A stretch of DNA of 64,000 nucleotides from Paraplanobispora siamensis. GTDB lineage: Bacteria; Actinomycetota; Actinomycetes; Streptosporangiales; Streptosporangiaceae. The position numbers and the translations under genes were made by a program. The notes under the pieces are model-generated. The model was not told the origin of the DNA and did no database searches. It worked only from the letters and a program-made list of their open reading frames with translations. Location: positions 62,001 through 126,000 of the forward strand of contig NZ_BOOJ01000002.1 in assembly GCF_016863175.1 (NCBI RefSeq). Direction: 5' to 3'. Every line of letters begins with the position of its first letter. Within the stretch, counting starts at the first letter, position 1. This document shows positions 9,543 through 18,984 of the stretch, piece by piece.

Positions 9543-10313
9543 GTGAGCCGATACGAGCGCTGGAATTCGATCCTCGAACTGCTCGCCCGGGAGGGCCGCC
9601 TGACGGTCGAGCAGGCGGCCGAGGCGCTGGAGGTCTCCACCGCGACGATCCGGCGCGACTTCGACCAGCTCGCCCAGCAGCAGATGCTGATGCGCACCCG
9701 CGGCGGGGCCGTGGCCCAGAGCGTGAGCTACGACCTGCCCCTGCGCTACAAGACCGCCCGGCACGCGGGGGAGAAGCAGCGCATCGCCGAGGCCGCCGCC
9801 GCGCTGGTGGCGCCGGGCGCGATCGTCGGCATGAACGGCGGCACGACCACCTCGGAGGTCGCGCGGGCCCTGGCGCTGCGGGCCGACCCCGAACCGGGCT
9901 TCACGATCGTCACCAACGCTCTGAACATCGCCGCCGAGCTGACGGTCCGCCGGCACGTGAAGATCGTGCTGACGGGAGGCGTGGCCAGGCCGCAGTCCTA
10001 CGAGCTGATCGGCCCGCTGGCCTCGGGGGTGCTGGAGCAGGTCACGCTGGACGTCGCCTTCCTGGGCGTGGACGCCATCGACGCGGAGGCCGGGGCCTTC
10101 GCCCACCACGAGGGCGAGGCGAGCGTCAACAACCTGCTGATCAGCCGGGCGGCGGAGGTCATCGTGGTGGCCGACGCCTCCAAGATCGGCCGTCGCGCCT
10201 TCGCCCGCATCTGCCCGCTCGGCGCCGTGAGCACCCTGATCACCGACGAGAGCCTGTCCGACGAGGCCGCGGCCCGATTCGGCGACGCGGGGGTCAAGGT
10301 GGTGCGCGCCTGA
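9543..10313 (+). CDS. DeoR/GlpR family transcriptional regulator
   Basis: A 256-residue repressor-type protein. The N-terminal winged helix reads RYERWNSILELLAREGRLTV, with recognition helix VSTATIRRDFDQLAQQ, followed by the DeoR C-terminal sensor fold with MNGGTTTSEVARAL, FTIVTNALNIAAEL, VLTGGVARPQSYELIGPLA and VVADASKIGRRAFARI. Such regulators sense phosphorylated sugars. It starts at GTG 9543 with no clear ribosome binding site, divergent from the amino-sugar operon, so it most likely represses that operon and relieves it on binding a sugar phosphate intermediate such as an amino-hexose 6-phosphate or tagatose phosphate. Confidence 0.9.
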   Translation: MSRYERWNSILELLAREGRLTVEQAAEALEVSTATIRRDFDQLAQQQMLMRTRGGAVAQSVSYDLPLRYKTARHAGEKQRIAEAAAALVAPGAIVGMNGGTTTSEVARALALRADPEPGFTIVTNALNIAAELTVRRHVKIVLTGGVARPQSYELIGPLASGVLEQVTLDVAFLGVDAIDAEAGAFAHHEGEASVNNLLISRAAEVIVVADASKIGRRAFARICPLGAVSTLITDESLSDEAAARFGDAGVKVVRA

Positions 10314-10498
10314 CGGCCGGGATTGGGTGGAAGGTGATGAATCGTTCACCGGAGTGTGGCCGGAATCTCGCCGGGGTTTGCTACTGGTGGGTAATGATGG
10401 ATGGGGTGAAAGGGTAGATACCCCAGGGGCTGGTCCCGGAGTCCCACCCGGGCACAGACTCTGAACAGGACGATCGGCGTACCTCGGGGAGATGCAGC

Positions 10499-12235
10499 AT
10501 GACGGCGCGAATGGGCACCGCACGGCTCGGCCCTGCCGAAAGAACCACCGCACTGGAGCAGATGGCCTCCGCGGAGCTCGACATGGTGGTGATCGGCGGC
10601 GGCATCGTCGGGGCCGGGGTCGCGCTCGACGCGGCGACGCGCGGGCTGAGCGTCGGGCTGCTGGAGGCGCGCGACTTCGCCTCCGGCACCTCCTCACGCT
10701 CCTCCAAACTGATCCACGGCGGGCTGCGCTATCTGGAGCAGCTCAACTTCGACCTGGTCAGGGAGGCGTTGCAGGAGCGCGCCCTGCTGCTGCAGCGCAT
10801 CGCCCCCCATCTCGTACGGCCGGTGCCGTTCCTGTTCCCGCTGACCCACTTCGGCTGGGAACGGCCGTACGTCGGCGCCGGGCTGATGATGTACGACTCG
10901 CTCGGCTTCTCCTTCGGCTTCACCCGGGGCGTGCCCGGCCACCGGCACCTGTCGCGCAAGCGGGCGCTGCGGCTGGCCCCGGCGCTGCGCCGTACGGCCT
11001 TCTCCGGCGCGGTGCAGTACTGGGACGCGCAGGTCGACGACGCCCGCTACGTGATGACCGTGCTGCGGACCGCCGCGACCTACGGGGCGCACGTCGCCTC
11101 CCGGGCGCAGGTGGTCGGCTTCCTGCGCGAGGGCGAGCGGGTCACCGGGGTGCGGGTGCGCGACCTGGAGACCGGCACCGATGTCGAGGTGCGGGCGCGG
11201 CAGGTGGTCAACGCCACCGGGGTGTGGACCGACGACATCCAGGAGCTGGTCGGCGGGCGCGGCCAGATCCACGTGCGGGCCTCCAAGGGCGTGCACCTGG
11301 TGGTGCCGCGCGACCGCATCCACTCCCTGACCGGGGTCATCCTGCGCACGGAGAAGTCGGTGCTGTTCGTGATCCCCTGGGGCCGTCACTGGATCATCGG
11401 GACCACCGACACGCGCTGGGAGCTGGACCGGGCGCACCCGGCGGCCTCCCGCTCCGACATCGACTACGTCCTGGAGCACGTGAACGCGGTGCTGTCGGTC
11501 CCGCTCACCCGCGACGACGTCGAGGGCGTCTACGCCGGGCTCCGGCCGCTGCTGGCCGGGGAGTCGGAGGAGACCTCCAAGCTCTCCCGCGAGCACGTGG
11601 TCGCCCACCCGGTGCCCGGCCTGGTCATGGTCGCAGGGGGCAAGTACACCACCTACCGCGTCATGGCGCGCGACGCGGTGGACGCCGTGGCGCACGGACT
11701 GGACCAGCGGGTCCCGCCCTCGTGCACCGACCGGATCCCGCTCGTCGGGGCGGAGGGGTACCAGGCGCTGTGGAACTCCCGCCAGCGGCTGGCCCAGTCC
11801 TCCGGGCTGCACGTGGCGCGGATCGAGCACCTCCTCCAGCGGTACGGTTCCATGATCGACGAGGTGCTGGCGCTCATCGAGGACGACCCCTCGCTCGCCC
11901 GCCCGCTGACCGGGGCCGACGACTACCTGCGGGCCGAGATCGTCTACGCCGCCACCCACGAGGGCGCCCGCCACCTCAACGACGCGCTGGTCCGGCGCAC
12001 CCACGTCTCCATCGAGACCTTCCACCGCGGCCTGGGCGTGGCCGAGGAGGCCGCCGAGCTGATGGCCGGGCCGCTGGGGTGGGACGCCGAGCAGGTCAAG
12101 CGCGAGGTGGAGTACTACACCAAGCGCATCGAGGCCGAGCGCCTGTCCCAGGAGCAGGACACCGACCACGAGGCCGACGCCATCCGCCTGGGCGCCCCCG
12201 AGATCGTCCCCGTCGCCACCCCCGACCACGTCTGA
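10499..12235 (+). CDS. glpD: Glycerol-3-phosphate dehydrogenase, FAD-dependent
   Basis: A 578-residue flavoprotein that oxidises sn-glycerol 3-phosphate to dihydroxyacetone phosphate at the membrane surface, passing electrons to quinone. The FAD fingerprint is MVVIGGGIVGAGVALDAATR, followed by the GlpD motifs SSRSSKLIHGGLRYLEQ, YWDAQVDDARY, VVNATGVWTD, FVIPWGRHWIIGTTDT and VAGGKYTTYR; the C-terminal DAO_C domain covers about residues 410-540. The ATG at 10499 follows GGGGAG. The 185-bp gap upstream shows no clear operator. A dyad follows the stop. The gene is monocistronic by spacing, and is not obviously tied to the neighbouring amino-sugar operon apart from triose phosphate metabolism. Confidence 0.95.
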   Translation: MTARMGTARLGPAERTTALEQMASAELDMVVIGGGIVGAGVALDAATRGLSVGLLEARDFASGTSSRSSKLIHGGLRYLEQLNFDLVREALQERALLLQRIAPHLVRPVPFLFPLTHFGWERPYVGAGLMMYDSLGFSFGFTRGVPGHRHLSRKRALRLAPALRRTAFSGAVQYWDAQVDDARYVMTVLRTAATYGAHVASRAQVVGFLREGERVTGVRVRDLETGTDVEVRARQVVNATGVWTDDIQELVGGRGQIHVRASKGVHLVVPRDRIHSLTGVILRTEKSVLFVIPWGRHWIIGTTDTRWELDRAHPAASRSDIDYVLEHVNAVLSVPLTRDDVEGVYAGLRPLLAGESEETSKLSREHVVAHPVPGLVMVAGGKYTTYRVMARDAVDAVAHGLDQRVPPSCTDRIPLVGAEGYQALWNSRQRLAQSSGLHVARIEHLLQRYGSMIDEVLALIEDDPSLARPLTGADDYLRAEIVYAATHEGARHLNDALVRRTHVSIETFHRGLGVAEEAAELMAGPLGWDAEQVKREVEYYTKRIEAERLSQEQDTDHEADAIRLGAPEIVPVATPDHV

Positions 12236-12250
12236 CCTGAGACGCGGCCA

Positions 12251-12298
12251 CCCCTCACAAGATCGGCTTAGTATGATCGCCGATCATGTGAGAGGGGG
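12251..12298. terminator. Imperfect extended dyad after glpD
   Basis: GATCGGC (12261-12267) and GCCGATC (12279-12285) are perfect arms; the flanks CCCCTCACA and TGTGAGAGGGG continue the symmetry with one bulge. The loop contains TTAGTATGATC. It starts 16 bases after the glpD stop, so a terminator is likely, but it could equally be an operator for the aldo/keto reductase gene 48 bp further on. Confidence 0.4.
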
Positions 12299-12345
12299 AT
12301 GGGGAGACGGGCCCATACGATGAGGGCGACGTACCCCGACTGCCG

Positions 12346-13383
<1,038 letters not shown>

Positions 13384-13461
13384 GTCCTCCGGGATCGCGC
13401 CGGATGTCCTCGGGGAAGGGGACCGCGATGTCGTCGCGGAGAACACGTCCCTGCACACGGG

Positions 13462-13495
13462 ACGGCTCCCGCCCCGGGAGAGGGACGGGAGCCGT
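13462..13495. terminator. Bidirectional hairpin between convergent genes
   Basis: ACGGCTCCCG (13462-13471) and CGGGAGCCGT (13486-13495) are perfect 10-bp arms with a 14-base loop. The hairpin lies between the aldo/keto reductase end and the M36 peptidase end and can serve both directions. Confidence 0.6.
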
Positions 13496-13516
13496 ACGGG
13501 ACGGGCCGGGGGACCG

Positions 13517-16435
13517 TCAGTGGGCGAACGCCTGGAACTCGGCGGCGCGGACCTGGTCGCGGGCCGGGCTGGCGGTGGCGCAGTCGGTTGCGGAGTTGGG
13601 GTCGTTGTCCTGCTCACCGGCGTAGAGCGGGTTGCCGGTGCACTGGGTGGAGACGACGCGCAGGGCCAGGTGGGTGGCCGTGGTCGTCGGGATCCTGAAG
13701 GACTCGATGATCAGATCCGCCCCGCGCGGGCGCGGCAGGCGGGTCTGGAAGGCGTCGGCCGGGCTGGTGTAGGCGACCGAGAAGTTCGCCGGGGATGAGC
13801 AGTCCTTCTTGGTGGCGTCGCAGGCCAGGACCTCGAAGGCGCGCAGGGCGCTGAAGCGGTTCTGGCCGCCCGGGTCGGCGGGGTCGTTGACGTTCGGCCG
13901 CAGCAGGGCGCTGACCTGCACCCGGCGGACCTTCACCGGGTCGGACCCGGCCAGGTCCACGGTGACCGCCTTGCCGGCGACCGCGCCGGTGAGCGAGGCC
14001 CAGTTCGTCGCCTCGGTCTCGTCGATCAGCATGGCGTGGTTGACGCCGTCGCCGGTCGCCGTGGCGCCCAGCGCCGAGGAGGCGAGGTTCCGGCCCAGCG
14101 GGAGCGGGAGCGGCAGCTTCACGCCGGGCAGGACCGCGAACTTCACCCGGGTGTGGCCGTAGCCGTTGCCGACGACCAGGAAGTCGTACAGGCCCGGGGT
14201 CATCTCCACGGTGTCGCCCAGCTCGGTGGCGGGGTCGGTGTCGGCCACCGGCACCGCGCGGCCCTCGTAGTGGCCGACGTAGAGCCGCAGCGCGGCGCCC
14301 TTGGCGTCGGCCAGCGGCTTGAGCTGGATCCGGCCGTTCTTGCCGGCCGGGTCGACGAAGCTCGGGGTCGGGTCGGGGTCGTTCTGGTTCAGGCTCGCGG
14401 CGCCCTCGCCGAGGCCGTGCTCGGCGAACGCCCGCCACATGATGTCCTGATTTTTCCCGCCAAAGCGGATGGCGTCGGCCGCGAGCAGCGCGTCCCGGTG
14501 ATCGACGTAGCTGACCGCGCCGGAGGCCATCAGCAGCAGCGCGTCGAAGGACAGCTGTGCCCAGCGCCGGTTGCCGGGACACTTGTCGACGGGGGTCCTG
14601 CCGTCGGCGCAGGCCCGCTGCGTGGCCGGGGTGCCCTTGCCGTACCGCTTGAGGAAGGCCTCGCGCACGTCGAACTGGGTGGCCGACCAGATCTCGCCGT
14701 CGGCGTGGACCTGCTGGCCGACGATGTCGTAGGCGATGTCGCTGTAGTTCAGCGGCGACTTGGACATGTCGTAGTTGCGGATGCCCGCCTTCTTGTCGCC
14801 GGTGACGTAGCCGCCGGTGATGTACGGCGTGTCGCCCGCGGGGCGGAAACCGTACTCGTACAGGTACTCCATGGCGAACAGGTCGGAGGTGCTCTCGTTC
14901 ATGGCGCCCGGCTGGGCCCCGCTCCACCCGGCGTTCGGTCCGGCGATCATGCGGCCGGAGATCGCGTGGGTGTACTCGTGCCCGATCACCGACATGTCGA
15001 AGTCGCCGTCCACGCAGGGCGCGTAGAAGGCGCCCGCGATCGGCTGCCAGAGGTACATGTTCGTGATCGGCGCGACCCCGTCGGGGCCGGTGATCTGGTT
15101 GGCGTTGTCACGCACGCTCAGCACCCGCGCGCCCGCCTGGGCGTTGCCCTGCTCGGGGTCGTCGCCCAGGCCGCCGCGGTCGCCGTTCTCGTCCTGCATG
15201 TTCCAGGCCGTCTCGGTGAAGCCGAGACGGTAGGACCAGTCGTGCATGCGGTTGTGCATGGCGTGCAGGTTGGCGATGGCGGCTTCCAGGTCGGCCTCGC
15301 CCGGCTGGTCGAAGACGGCCGGGTCGCACTTGGCCGTGTACCACTTGTTGGTCCACGGGTAGACGTAGTTCCGGCTCGGGGTGAGCACGTTGCTGCGGGT
15401 GCCGACGGTGAACGGGTCGCCGCTGGCGCGGTTCTCGAACGTCCTGGCCGCGTTGCCGATGCTGGTGTTGGTCGGCGTGTTCGTGGCGTGGTCGACGTCC
15501 CAGGCCCTGCCGGTCGCCGGGTCGCCGCCCACCACGTAGTCGCAGCCGGGCCCGGCGGTGAAGCACCAGCGGGCGCGGGTGTCGGTGGAGGAGTAGTCGG
15601 CCGGCGGGTTGGCCGGGAAGACCTCCCACTGCGGGTTGTCCGGCTCGGCCCGTCGATCCGAATGGTGGTCCACCAGGTTTTCGCGGGTCAGGATCGCGCC
15701 GCTGACCGCGTCGACGTGGGTGGTGTAGGCGGCGGGCTCGTCACCGCCGCCGATGAGGACCACCTGGTAGGCGCTGCGCGGCCCGTCGGCCGTGGGCACG
15801 GCCACCGCGGCTGCCTGCTTGACGGTCGCCGTCGCCAGGTCGATCCCGCCGTCGCGGGCGGCGGTCTCCAGCGCCTGCTGTTCGGTGAGTACGGCGGCCG
15901 CGGGAGCCTCCGTGGAGCGTGACAGGGTGGAGGTGACGTGCAGGACCTTGCCGTCCCGCACGCCGATCGCCACCTGCCCGTCCACACCCGCGGGCAGGTC
16001 GCCGAACTTCTGGCGGAGCAGTACGGCGTGGCCGCCGCCGATCGGGTTGACCGCGACCTTCTCCAGCGCGTCGACGGCCTCGGCGTTCAGCCCGAACAGG
16101 CCCTCGCTGGCCTTGAGATAGGCGCGCGCGGCCTGCTCGGGGTCGGAGCCGAGCCCTTCGGCCAGCGGCGCCGTACCGGTGACGACGGCCGGGGTGCCGA
16201 GAGCGTTCCACCGGATCGTCGCGCCCCCCGCCGCCCTGGCGAGCGCGGGCGGCGCGACGGAGCCGCTCCGGTTGTCCACATCCGGCTTGCCGTGCTCCTC
16301 GGCCTGGAAGTCGTGGACGGGGGTCTTGCCGGCGGGCCCGCTCTGGGCCACGCCGGGGACTGCGAGTGCGGGGAGTGCGAGGGATGCCGTCGCGGCGGCG
16401 ATGAGGCTGATGCGTAACCAGGGTTTGCTCGACAC
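13517..16435 (-). CDS. Secreted M36 family (fungalysin-like) metallopeptidase
   Basis: A 972-residue secreted zinc protease. The start GTG at 16435 follows GGAGG by four bases and gives an ideal signal peptide (KPWLRISLIAAATASLALPA). A propeptide with an FTP/PepSY-like inhibitor region follows (about residues 60-250). The catalytic domain has the zinc motif VIGHEYTHAISGRM and the third ligand in AMNESTSDLFAMEYLYEYGF, as in family M36. The C-terminal quarter is beta-rich; GDGVNHAMLIDETEATNW resembles a discoidin-type carbohydrate-binding fold. It probably degrades extracellular protein. It lies downstream of the RiPP operon in the same direction but has its own AT-rich promoter region with a perfect palindrome. 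Confidence 0.92.
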   Translation of the reverse strand: MSSKPWLRISLIAAATASLALPALAVPGVAQSGPAGKTPVHDFQAEEHGKPDVDNRSGSVAPPALARAAGGATIRWNALGTPAVVTGTAPLAEGLGSDPEQAARAYLKASEGLFGLNAEAVDALEKVAVNPIGGGHAVLLRQKFGDLPAGVDGQVAIGVRDGKVLHVTSTLSRSTEAPAAAVLTEQQALETAARDGGIDLATATVKQAAAVAVPTADGPRSAYQVVLIGGGDEPAAYTTHVDAVSGAILTRENLVDHHSDRRAEPDNPQWEVFPANPPADYSSTDTRARWCFTAGPGCDYVVGGDPATGRAWDVDHATNTPTNTSIGNAARTFENRASGDPFTVGTRSNVLTPSRNYVYPWTNKWYTAKCDPAVFDQPGEADLEAAIANLHAMHNRMHDWSYRLGFTETAWNMQDENGDRGGLGDDPEQGNAQAGARVLSVRDNANQITGPDGVAPITNMYLWQPIAGAFYAPCVDGDFDMSVIGHEYTHAISGRMIAGPNAGWSGAQPGAMNESTSDLFAMEYLYEYGFRPAGDTPYITGGYVTGDKKAGIRNYDMSKSPLNYSDIAYDIVGQQVHADGEIWSATQFDVREAFLKRYGKGTPATQRACADGRTPVDKCPGNRRWAQLSFDALLLMASGAVSYVDHRDALLAADAIRFGGKNQDIMWRAFAEHGLGEGAASLNQNDPDPTPSFVDPAGKNGRIQLKPLADAKGAALRLYVGHYEGRAVPVADTDPATELGDTVEMTPGLYDFLVVGNGYGHTRVKFAVLPGVKLPLPLPLGRNLASSALGATATGDGVNHAMLIDETEATNWASLTGAVAGKAVTVDLAGSDPVKVRRVQVSALLRPNVNDPADPGGQNRFSALRAFEVLACDATKKDCSSPANFSVAYTSPADAFQTRLPRPRGADLIIESFRIPTTTATHLALRVVSTQCTGNPLYAGEQDNDPNSATDCATASPARDQVRAAEFQAFAH

Positions 16436-16525
16436 CGGTCCTCCTGCGGAGAGGTGGCCGCCATTGGCCACTGAGCGCGTGGATCACGCCTGCTGCGCAA
16501 GAAGTAACATCGGTCTGATCTCATG

Positions 16526-16537
16526 ACAAGATCTTGT
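16526..16537. promoter_or_regulatory. Palindromic operator candidate upstream of the M36 peptidase
   Basis: ACAAGATCTTGT is a perfect 12-bp palindrome about 90 bp upstream of the peptidase start, in an unusually AT-rich stretch (about 16500-16562). On the minus strand TTGTCA overlaps its edge and could be a -35 element with TACTTC-like -10 sequence downstream. The protein that binds is unknown. Confidence 0.45.
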
Positions 16538-16591
16538 AAAGTCCGATATGTAGATGTAATACGGGCCTACCCCGCCGGGAAAGCCGCGTCC

Positions 16592-17734
16592 TCAGGCCTT
16601 CAGGGCGTCGTCGAGCGCGTCGGTGCGGGCCGTACTGCCCCAGAACCACTGCACGTGGGCGCGCCGGCGCTGCTCGCGCAGCCAGCCGTCGAAGAGCCGG
16701 TGCTCGACGATTCTCCTCGTCGCCGGATTCGGCGTCGCCGGCTCCACGGCGAGCACGACGGTGACGTCGAATCCCCCGTCACCCGTCGGGCGGGGGCCGA
16801 GGACCGCGCCGGCCCGCGCGTCGTGTGCGTCGGCGCCGTGCAGAGCGGCGAGGTCCTCCCGGGGGTTCCCCTCGATCCGGCAGGTTCCCAGACCGGTGAG
16901 CGCGGCCTCCGTCGCCAGGCCGGTCGCCAGGGCGCCCAGCTCCTCCGGCGTGGCATCCCCGGACCGCTCCCGCAGCCGGGCCGCCGCGGCGTCGGCGTCG
17001 GGGCGGGCGCCGTAGCGCAGGCGGACCACGCGCAGCACGTCCAGCCCGGCGCCGTGCTCGGCGAGGAAATCCTCGACCCGTCCGGCGGTCACCCGGCGGC
17101 GCAGCTGCGCCACCTTCGCCTCGAAGGTGACGATCTGCTCCAGGCGTGCCAGGCCGAGGCCGCGCTCGGCCATCCACTCCTCGGTCGCGCGGGCGGTGAG
17201 CAGTCCCCGGGCGCGGCGGAAGGCGTCCATGGCGGCCTGCAGCTCCCCGTCCGCCAGGTCGGCGGAGGCGGCCACCTCCTGCTCGACCAGGCAGGCGTTG
17301 ACCAGGCGGACGGCCAGGCCGGTGTCCTCCCACAGCACGTCGAGCAGGGAGACGACCTGCTCGATCTGCACGTCGACGCCGTTGACGCGCAGGACGACCT
17401 GCTCGCCGGAGCGCTGGCTGCCCCGCAGCGGCCAGGGGATCGCCCGGTCCGGGGCGAAGGCCAGGGACACCGTGCCGCCGGTGGACGGCAGGAGCAGGTC
17501 GTAGTGGTGGTCGCCGGTGGCGGCCTCGCGCTGCCACACCAGCCGCATGTCCGCACCGGGGTGCCGGGACCGCAGCTCGCCGAGCCGCCCGCGGGCCTCC
17601 TCGGGGCCGATCCCGTCCAGCCCGCGCAACCAGGTCAGGGCGTCGCCGAGAAGACCGGGGGACACGGTCCCGGACGGTGTCACGGTCTCCGGGAGGGCGG
17701 GGGCGTCCGGGCTCGTCACGGTCTCCGGGCTCAT
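16592..17734 (-). CDS. PpiC-related peptide maturation system protein of a RiPP cluster
   Basis: A 380-residue soluble protein without signal peptide. The central part is SurA/PpiC-like: VVLRVNGVDVQIEQVVSLL, VNACLVEQEVAAS, RARGLLTARATEEWMAERG, LEQIVTFEAKVAQLRRRV. The C terminus ends with EHRLFDGWLREQRRRAHVQW and FWGSTARTDAL. This matches the family annotated as putative peptide maturation system protein, related to PpiC foldases and found beside ATP-grasp RiPP enzymes. ATG at 17734 overlaps the ATP-grasp stop (ATGA), so the two are translationally coupled; the longer frame would run into that gene. A role in presenting the precursor or folding the product is inferred. It is the last gene of the leftward operon. 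Confidence 0.8.
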   Translation of the reverse strand: MSPETVTSPDAPALPETVTPSGTVSPGLLGDALTWLRGLDGIGPEEARGRLGELRSRHPGADMRLVWQREAATGDHHYDLLLPSTGGTVSLAFAPDRAIPWPLRGSQRSGEQVVLRVNGVDVQIEQVVSLLDVLWEDTGLAVRLVNACLVEQEVAASADLADGELQAAMDAFRRARGLLTARATEEWMAERGLGLARLEQIVTFEAKVAQLRRRVTAGRVEDFLAEHGAGLDVLRVVRLRYGARPDADAAAARLRERSGDATPEELGALATGLATEAALTGLGTCRIEGNPREDLAALHGADAHDARAGAVLGPRPTGDGGFDVTVVLAVEPATPNPATRRIVEHRLFDGWLREQRRRAHVQWFWGSTARTDALDDALKA

Positions 17735-18723
17735 GCTCGGGGTCCTTCCAGCAACAGGTCGCAGACGGCCCGGCTGATCGGCAGGCCGGTCAGATCCTCG
17801 ATCCACAGCCACTGGCCGTTGGGGTTGATCTCCATGAACACGTACTCCTCCTCGGGCGTGAGGATCAGGTCGAAGGCGCCGTACAGCAGGCCGAGGCGGT
17901 CCATCATGGCCAGGCAGCGCCGGCCGACCTCGTCGGGGAGCCGGTGGACGCGGTGCGGGGTGACGTCGGTGTTGTAGCGGCGCCAGTCCAGCCGGGACCG
18001 GTTGGACGCCTGGGAGTGGATCTCGGCGGCGAAGATCTGGCCGCCCACGACGGTGACCCGCAGTTCCAGGCGTTTGGGCACGTACCGCTGCACGATGACC
18101 GGGCAGAACCGCAGCGCGTCCGCGTAGGCCAGGTCGCGCGGGGAGACCGGCTCGCAGAAGCGGGAGACCGTGTCACCGCTCCGGAGGTTCTCCACCCACG
18201 GCCTGCCGAACGGCTTGGTGACGATCTGACCGTCGTGGCGGTCGTGGAAGTCCCACAGTTCCCGGGCCTGCGTGGTGATCAGAGTGTCCGGCACGGTGAA
18301 GCCCAGCTCGGCCGCGATGATCAGCTGGGAGGACTTCCGCCTGGTCCGCTGCAGCACCGACTCGGCCGCGGGCACCTTGCGGCACGGCAGGTGCTCCCAC
18401 AGGTCCGACACCAGGCTCGCGCTCTCCTGCGCGGCGTACGCCGCGATGGCGGGGTCGGTCAGCCCGGGATGGGCCTCCGGCGGCGTCGGGCGCCGCCACC
18501 ACAGTGCGGTCAGCTCGTTCAGGTCCACCGTGCCGGTCCCGGTGCGCAGCAGGCGCCGGGTGAGGCCCCGGCCGGTGTAGGCCAGCTCGACGTGCGCCTG
18601 CGCCGGGTAGAGCCGGTGGTCGAAGACCGTGACGCGGGCGCCGCGTCCGGTCAGCAGGCCGGTGACCCGGGAGGCGTGGGGGTCCTCGTCACCGGTGAGG
18701 ACGAGGACGTGCGGGGTGGACAC
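17731..18723 (-). CDS. ATP-grasp ribosomal peptide maturase (graspetide ligase, MvdD-like)
   Basis: A 330-residue ATP-grasp ligase of the microviridin/graspetide type, expected to link side-chain carboxylates of the precursor to hydroxyl or amine groups. Signature segments are KSSQLIIAAELGFTVPDTL, IVTKPFGRPWVENLRSG, VIVQRYVPKRLELRVTVV, FAAEIHSQASNRSRLDWRR and YVFMEINPNGQWLWIEDLTG, the last carrying the metal-binding Glu and Asn of this family. GTG at 18723 follows GGAGGA. Two candidate substrates lie immediately upstream, separated by a hairpin at 18744-18773 that may set the ratio of precursor to enzyme. The family is well supported; the exact bond it makes is unknown. Confidence 0.92.
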   Translation of the reverse strand: MSTPHVLVLTGDEDPHASRVTGLLTGRGARVTVFDHRLYPAQAHVELAYTGRGLTRRLLRTGTGTVDLNELTALWWRRPTPPEAHPGLTDPAIAAYAAQESASLVSDLWEHLPCRKVPAAESVLQRTRRKSSQLIIAAELGFTVPDTLITTQARELWDFHDRHDGQIVTKPFGRPWVENLRSGDTVSRFCEPVSPRDLAYADALRFCPVIVQRYVPKRLELRVTVVGGQIFAAEIHSQASNRSRLDWRRYNTDVTPHRVHRLPDEVGRRCLAMMDRLGLLYGAFDLILTPEEEYVFMEINPNGQWLWIEDLTGLPISRAVCDLLLEGPRA

Positions 18724-18743
18724 GGGATTCCTCCGGGATACGG

Positions 18744-18773
18744 GGCCGGGCGTCGGGCGGAGGACGCCCGGCC
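18744..18773 (-). terminator. Intra-operon hairpin between precursor and ATP-grasp genes
   Basis: GGCCGGGCGTC (18744-18754) and GACGCCCGGCC (18763-18773) form a perfect 11-bp stem with an 8-base loop, twelve bases after the last precursor stop and just before the ligase ribosome binding site. It could be a partial terminator or an RNA-stabilising hairpin that makes precursor mRNA more abundant than ligase mRNA. Confidence 0.6.
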
Positions 18774-18785
18774 TCTTCTACGCGG

Positions 18786-18938
18786 TCAGTCCTGGACGCA
18801 GACACCCGGGGGGTCGATCTGGGTGCCCCCTACGTCGATGACGAGGATCCGCGGCCGGCCGCCGCTGATGCCGTGCAGGGCGCTCTCGTCGAGTTCGTCG
18901 CCGACGGGTGCGAGGTCGTTCAGTTCGGTCCGGTTCAT
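18786..18938 (-). CDS. RiPP precursor peptide 1 (double-glycine leader, graspetide-type cluster)
   Basis: A 50-residue peptide found by reading the gap upstream of the ATP-grasp gene. The leader is MNRTELNDLAPVGDEL then DESALHGISGG; the double glycine at residues 26-27 predicts cleavage by the C39 exporter. The presumed core of 23 residues is RPRILVIDVGGTQ followed by IDPPGVCVQD. It shares a closely similar leader with the second precursor, and the core end TQ-(I/V)-DPPG-(V/Y)-C-(V/A)-x-D is conserved in both. Possible ester donors are the Asp residues and the acceptor is the single core Thr. ATG at 18938 is preceded by AGAGAGGAAC. Coding is well supported; the modified residues are inferred. 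Confidence 0.85.
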   Translation of the reverse strand: MNRTELNDLAPVGDELDESALHGISGGRPRILVIDVGGTQIDPPGVCVQD

Positions 18939-18984
18939 GACGCTGTTCCTCTCTCTGGAAAGGGCCGGCTCTCTCGGCCGCGGT

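Noticed and set aside
10314-10498. Promoter and operator for glpD
   Set aside because: No hexamer pair with acceptable spacing and no convincing dyad could be found by eye.
13517-16435. M36 peptidase as a leader peptidase of the RiPP operon
   Set aside because: It has a secretion signal and its own AT-rich promoter region, and the exporter already carries a C39 peptidase matched to the GG leaders.
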